From Flavobacterium hungaricum (GTDB taxonomy: Bacteria; Bacteroidota; Bacteroidia; Flavobacteriales; Flavobacteriaceae), in assembly GCF_015182285.1 (NCBI RefSeq), contig NZ_PRDM01000002.1, positions 310,001 through 374,000 on the forward strand: a stretch of 64,000 nt of DNA. Reading direction: 5' to 3'. Of this stretch, positions 60,675 to 64,000 are shown in pieces (within the stretch, counting starts at the first letter, position 1; every line of letters starts with the position of its first letter). The notes beneath the pieces were generated by a model. It was not told where the DNA came from, ran no database searches, and saw only the letters and a list, made by a program, of their open reading frames with translations. A program made the position numbers and the translations under genes.

Positions 60675-62039
60675 ATGCGAAAAAAACAGGCCCAAATATT
60701 AATCGTTGACGATCAGGAAGAAATTCTTTTTTCGGCAAAAATGATTCTTAAAAAACATTTTGAGACCATTTTTACAGCAAACAGCCCCAAAAAAATCATT
60801 TCCGTTTTAAATGAAAATGAAATAAATGTGGTTTTGCTGGATATGAATTACCGCATTGGTTTTGAAGACGGGCGCGAAGGAATTCATTGGCTCAAAGAAA
60901 TTAAAACACTTTCTCCCAATACAATCGTAATCTTAATGACTGCCTTCGGTAAAATTGAAACTGCGGTTGAGGGCATTAAAATCGGCGCTTTTGATTATGT
61001 TTTAAAACCTTGGAACAACGAAAAACTGCTCGAAATAATTGATAAAGCAGTAACAGAAAGCAGAAAAAACAGTAAAAAAACGACCGCTGAAAAATCAGAA
61101 CAGACCGAAAAAAGATATTTTGTCGGCAATTCTGCAAAAATAAAACAAGCCTATTCTATAGCAGAAAAAGTGGCCAGAACCGATGCTAACGTCCTTATTT
61201 TGGGTGAAAACGGAACTGGAAAATATGTTTTTGCTGCATTCATTCATCAAAATTCAGAAAGAAAAAACCAATCCTTTGTACATGTTGATTTGGGTTCTTT
61301 GAGTGATAATTTGTTTGAAAGTGAACTTTTTGGTTATGCCAAAGGTGCTTTTACAGATGCCAAAGCAGATACAGCAGGAAGATTTGAAACGGCTCAAAAC
61401 GGAACTATATTTCTGGATGAAATCGGGAATATTCCGCTTCATCTTCAGGCTAAATTATTACACGTTCTGCAGACTAAAACCGTTACGCGTTTGGGCGAAA
61501 GCAAACCAAGACCGCTGAATGTTCGTGTCATTGCGGCAACCAACAGCGATATTAAAACCGACGTCAAGAATAAAACCTTCCGTGAAGATTTATTGTACAG
61601 AATCAATACGATGGAAATTAATCTGCCTGCTTTACGCGAAAGGAAAGAAGATATTGTACCAATGGCACATTTTATCTTAGATCAAATTGCCGAAAAATAC
61701 AACCATGGTCCCGAAGTTTCGGGATGGCAGTTCGACGAAAATGCCGCGCCTTATCTCGAAAAATATCCGTGGAAAGGAAATGTCCGTGAAATGGAAAATA
61801 AGATAGAACGCGCTCTTATTTTGGCAGAAAACAATACCATTTCGGTTTTGGATTTGGATATTCTGGACTTTGAAGAAATTCAAGAAAACGATGAAAATCC
61901 GCTTTCTGAAATGGAAAAAGGGGCAATCGAAAAAGCTTTATTCAAACACAACGGAAACATTAGCAAAACCGCAGAAGAATTAGGTTTGTCACGCGCCGCT
62001 TTATACAGAAGAATCGAAAAATACGATTTGAAGAATTGA
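60675..62039 (+). CDS. NtrC-type sigma-54-dependent response regulator
   Basis: The 454-residue regulator has a receiver domain (1-125; phospho-acceptor Asp in VVLLDMNY; conserved Lys in LKPWNN), an AAA+ domain (about 150-380) and a Fis-type HTH (NISKTAEELGLSRAALYRRI). The AAA+ part has Walker A GENGTGK followed by Tyr-Val rather than the usual Glu-Leu, Walker B-like GTIFLDEIG, and ELFGYAKGAFTDA where the sigma-54-contact loop reads GAFTDA instead of GAFTGA. The Arg finger region (FREDLLYRINTMEINLPALR) is normal. It probably activates the divergent exporter operon. Confidence 0.93.
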   Translation: MRKKQAQILIVDDQEEILFSAKMILKKHFETIFTANSPKKIISVLNENEINVVLLDMNYRIGFEDGREGIHWLKEIKTLSPNTIVILMTAFGKIETAVEGIKIGAFDYVLKPWNNEKLLEIIDKAVTESRKNSKKTTAEKSEQTEKRYFVGNSAKIKQAYSIAEKVARTDANVLILGENGTGKYVFAAFIHQNSERKNQSFVHVDLGSLSDNLFESELFGYAKGAFTDAKADTAGRFETAQNGTIFLDEIGNIPLHLQAKLLHVLQTKTVTRLGESKPRPLNVRVIAATNSDIKTDVKNKTFREDLLYRINTMEINLPALRERKEDIVPMAHFILDQIAEKYNHGPEVSGWQFDENAAPYLEKYPWKGNVREMENKIERALILAENNTISVLDLDILDFEEIQENDENPLSEMEKGAIEKALFKHNGNISKTAEELGLSRAALYRRIEKYDLKN

Positions 62040-62049
62040 AGAAAATAAA

Positions 62050-62175
62050 TAGCGTCCAGCTTTAGCTGGAAAAAATAAGTAAAGATTCGAGGCTTTAGCC
62101 AAATGAGTATGTTTGGCTAAAGCCCTGTTTCTGTAAATAATATTATACCTCCAGCTAAAGCTTGGAGGCAATTCA
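62050..62175. repeat. Second copy of the GGCTTTAGCC palindromic element
   Basis: Inner arms GGCTTTAGCCAAA (62091-62103) and TTTGGCTAAAGCC (62112-62124) are a perfect 13-bp inverted repeat. Outer motifs TCCAGCTTTAGCTGGA and CCTCCAGCTAAAGC match the arms of the element at 38349-38477. It lies between regulator and kinase genes, the only spacer of the two-component operon. Confidence 0.8.
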
Positions 62176-62184
62176 AACAAAAAA

Positions 62185-63510
62185 ATGAAGAATTGGAAAT
62201 TTTATAACGCTTTGTTTGTGAGAGTTTTGTTTTTAATGATACTCTTTCTCTGCAGCGCTTTTTTGTTTTACAAAGGATTCCGGTTCAATGCTATTTTAGT
62301 CGGGGTTTTTGGCGGGATATTTTTGTTTGAAATGTATTTCTTCATTAAAAATCAATCGCTGTTTTATGAGAAAACCATCAATTCTATTCTGCACAACGAC
62401 TTTTCGACCAATTTTCCAGAGGAACATAAAAAGGCTAATTTTAATAGTCTGTATCAGTTGTACGATACTTTAAAAGTGCAAAAGCAAGAGCAAAGTTCAA
62501 AAGAGTTAATTTATCGTTCGATTTTAAACAGTATTGATACAGCAGCTTTAATCTTAGAAAAAGAAAACGACACCTGGTCTATTTTTATAATGAACGATTG
62601 TTTTTCCAGATTGTTCAAAGTGCCAAAAGTAAGTCATTGGAAATACCTTAAAAATTATCTTCCCGGACTGTGCAGTGAAATTGAAAATGTGGGTTTCAGC
62701 GAACTTAAAACGGCAATTTCTATTAAAATTGAAGATCAGGATCTGCAGACATTTATGCTTCAGACATCGCTTACACAGACCTACAACAAAGAATATTTTA
62801 TTGTTTTATTGGATAGTATTCAACGTGTTATTGAGAAAAAAGAAAAAGAGGCTTGGATCAATTTGATGAAAATTATTTCACACGAATTAATGAATTCGCT
62901 GACGCCGATTCGAGCGCTTTCGCAAAACCTGCTTCATATTGTAGATCAGGAAGAATTGGAAGAAGATGATTTTGAAGACATTAAAAACAGTATTGCTACC
63001 ATAATTAACAGAAGCGATCATTTGCAGGTTTTTGTCGAAAACTATAGAAAACTGGCGATGCTGCCAACGCCAAACAAACAAATGGTACAAATTAATGCTT
63101 TGTTTGGAGACTGCCTGCGAATTATGAATCCGATATTAAAAGCTGAGAATATCGAATTGATCAATGAAATCAATAGTTCGCGTTCTATCCTAATTGATAA
63201 AAACCAAATGGAACAGGTGCTTATTAATTTGATTACCAACAGCATTCACGCATTAAAAGAAAAGTCGGAAAAGAAATTAATTCTTTCCAGTTATACCGAA
63301 AACAACCGTTTTTTTATTGTCATTTCGGACAATGGGCGAGGAGTAGATCAAGAAATTCGGGACAAAGTTTTCCTGCCTTTTTTCACCACCAGAAAAGACG
63401 GCGCCGGAATCGGATTGACGCTTTCTAAAAATATTATAGAAGCACACGGCGGTTATTTAAGTTACCAAACCGATAAAGATAAAACCGACTTTGTGATTTG
63501 TTTGATTTAG
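62185..63510 (+). CDS. Sensor histidine kinase
   Basis: The 441-residue kinase has two N-terminal membrane helices (about 11-31 and 38-56) with almost no periplasmic loop. A PAS-like region follows (about 105-220), then HisKA with the phospho-acceptor His in MKIISHELMNSLTPIRALSQ, and HATPase: N-box INLITNSIHAL, G1 DNGRGVD, F-box FLPFFTTR, G2 GAGIGLTLSKN. With no clear outside sensor it may sense a membrane or cytoplasmic signal. It is the partner of the regulator upstream. Confidence 0.93.
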   Translation: MKNWKFYNALFVRVLFLMILFLCSAFLFYKGFRFNAILVGVFGGIFLFEMYFFIKNQSLFYEKTINSILHNDFSTNFPEEHKKANFNSLYQLYDTLKVQKQEQSSKELIYRSILNSIDTAALILEKENDTWSIFIMNDCFSRLFKVPKVSHWKYLKNYLPGLCSEIENVGFSELKTAISIKIEDQDLQTFMLQTSLTQTYNKEYFIVLLDSIQRVIEKKEKEAWINLMKIISHELMNSLTPIRALSQNLLHIVDQEELEEDDFEDIKNSIATIINRSDHLQVFVENYRKLAMLPTPNKQMVQINALFGDCLRIMNPILKAENIELINEINSSRSILIDKNQMEQVLINLITNSIHALKEKSEKKLILSSYTENNRFFIVISDNGRGVDQEIRDKVFLPFFTTRKDGAGIGLTLSKNIIEAHGGYLSYQTDKDKTDFVICLI

Positions 63511-63525
63511 TTTTTTTGTACCATA

Positions 63526-63605
63526 ATTTTACCGCAAAGACGCAAAGTAATAAGCGCAAAGGTTCGCAAAGCTTGAATAAACTTTGCTAACCTTTGCGGT
63601 AAAAT
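63526..63605. repeat. ACCGCAAAG inverted repeat
   Basis: Arms at 63526-63548 and 63581-63605 begin and end with ATTTTACCGCAAAG / CTTTGCGGTAAAAT. It belongs to the family at 39605 and sits between two convergent genes. Confidence 0.75.
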
Positions 63606-63610
63606 CTCGC

Positions 63611-63937
63611 TTATATTTCAATATCGGGTTTCCAAAAGTGTTTCTCAAAATCCACAATCTGATTATTGACTACTTTAATGCCTTCGTTTTCTAAAAGCTG
63701 CTGCATTAAATTAGTTCCGTCAAAGTGATGTTTTCCTGTCAAAAGTCCTTTTTGGTTTACAACCCGGTGTGCCGGAACATCGTCCATATTATGGCAGGCA
63801 TTCATCGCCCAGCCCACCATTCTGGCAGAACGCGCGGTTCCTAAAGCTTTTGCAATGGCGCCATAAGAAGTTACTTTGCCAAACGGGATCTGTCGTGCAA
63901 TTGCATATACTCTTTCAAAAAAGTTTTCCTCAGCCAT
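63611..63937 (-). CDS. Alkyltransferase-like (MGMT-family) protein
   Basis: The 108-residue protein matches the MGMT DNA-binding domain: IPFGKVTSYGAIAKALG, ARMVGWAMNACH and VPAHRVVNQKG. The alkyl-acceptor Cys of PCHRV is replaced by Ala (PAHRV), so it cannot accept alkyl groups itself. Such ATL proteins bind O6-alkylguanine and hand lesions to nucleotide excision repair. It is convergent with the kinase. Confidence 0.92.
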   Translation of the reverse strand: MAEENFFERVYAIARQIPFGKVTSYGAIAKALGTARSARMVGWAMNACHNMDDVPAHRVVNQKGLLTGKHHFDGTNLMQQLLENEGIKVVNNQIVDFEKHFWKPDIEI

Positions 63938-64000
63938 AATTTATTTTACCACAGATTAAAAGATTATAGAGATTAAAAATAAAAAAAAACAATTAGCTAA

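Overview
The window is chromosomal DNA from a Bacteroidota species, almost certainly a Flavobacterium or close relative. The evidence is low GC with AT-rich spacers, promoters of the Bacteroidetes TAnnTTTG type, lipoprotein and TonB-receptor signals of that phylum, a PorT-type protein, a DnaQ-DnaE fusion, a MurF-Alr fusion, and spacers filled with palindromic repeats. Most genes are housekeeping. I saw no rRNA, tRNA, CRISPR array, transposase or integrase.

Left part (1-7 kb): the end of an XRE regulator and a small winged-helix protein lead into a tightly coupled seven-gene operon (811-6950). It contains AdoMet decarboxylase, a DUF4178 membrane protein with a zinc ribbon, a 64-residue membrane protein, a DUF350 protein, a membrane-embedded spermidine synthase, a Tat-type FAD oxidoreductase and a His-rich polytopic protein. 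This looks like a polyamine system acting at or across the inner membrane.

7-13.9 kb: nitrilase, two AraC-type regulators (one fused to TPRs), a GDSL lipoprotein, a DUF3050 protein and glutaryl-CoA dehydrogenase.

13.9-21.6 kb: the most interesting region, a peptide-secretion island. Five near-identical genes for 46-50-residue precursors with double-glycine leaders lie on the minus strand. Divergent to them are a VKOR/DsbA-type oxidase with a dead C39-like N-terminus, three further precursors with 4, 2 and 6 Cys, a peptidase-C39 ABC exporter and an HlyD adaptor. The two precursor groups share a leader pattern, so one exporter probably serves both. I saw no lanthipeptide, radical-SAM or ATP-grasp enzyme.

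21.6-32.3 kb: trmN6, a truncated four-helix-bundle gene, rimM-rpsP, an RRM protein, then leuC-leuD-(cimA/leuA-like)-leuB. The condensing enzyme has the pyruvate-pocket residues of citramalate synthase, so the operon may make isoleucine through citramalate. An AraC regulator and an SDR follow.

32.6-55.8 kb: dnaE, an outer-membrane barrel, Gfo/Idh, prolyl oligopeptidase, a TonB receptor with a His/Cys-rich partner, PorT-like, a PAP2-like protein, murF-alr, mscL, asd, two orphan immunity-type genes (Imm22-like, SUKH), ferredoxin, NifU-like, Mrp and an L,D-transpeptidase.

55.8-64 kb: a MacB/FtsX-type exporter (adaptor, ATPase, possible 23-residue peptide, permease) is divergent from an NtrC-type regulator and its histidine kinase. 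A sigma-54-like promoter and two copies of a 16-bp palindrome lie between them, suggesting direct control. An alkyltransferase-like gene closes the window.
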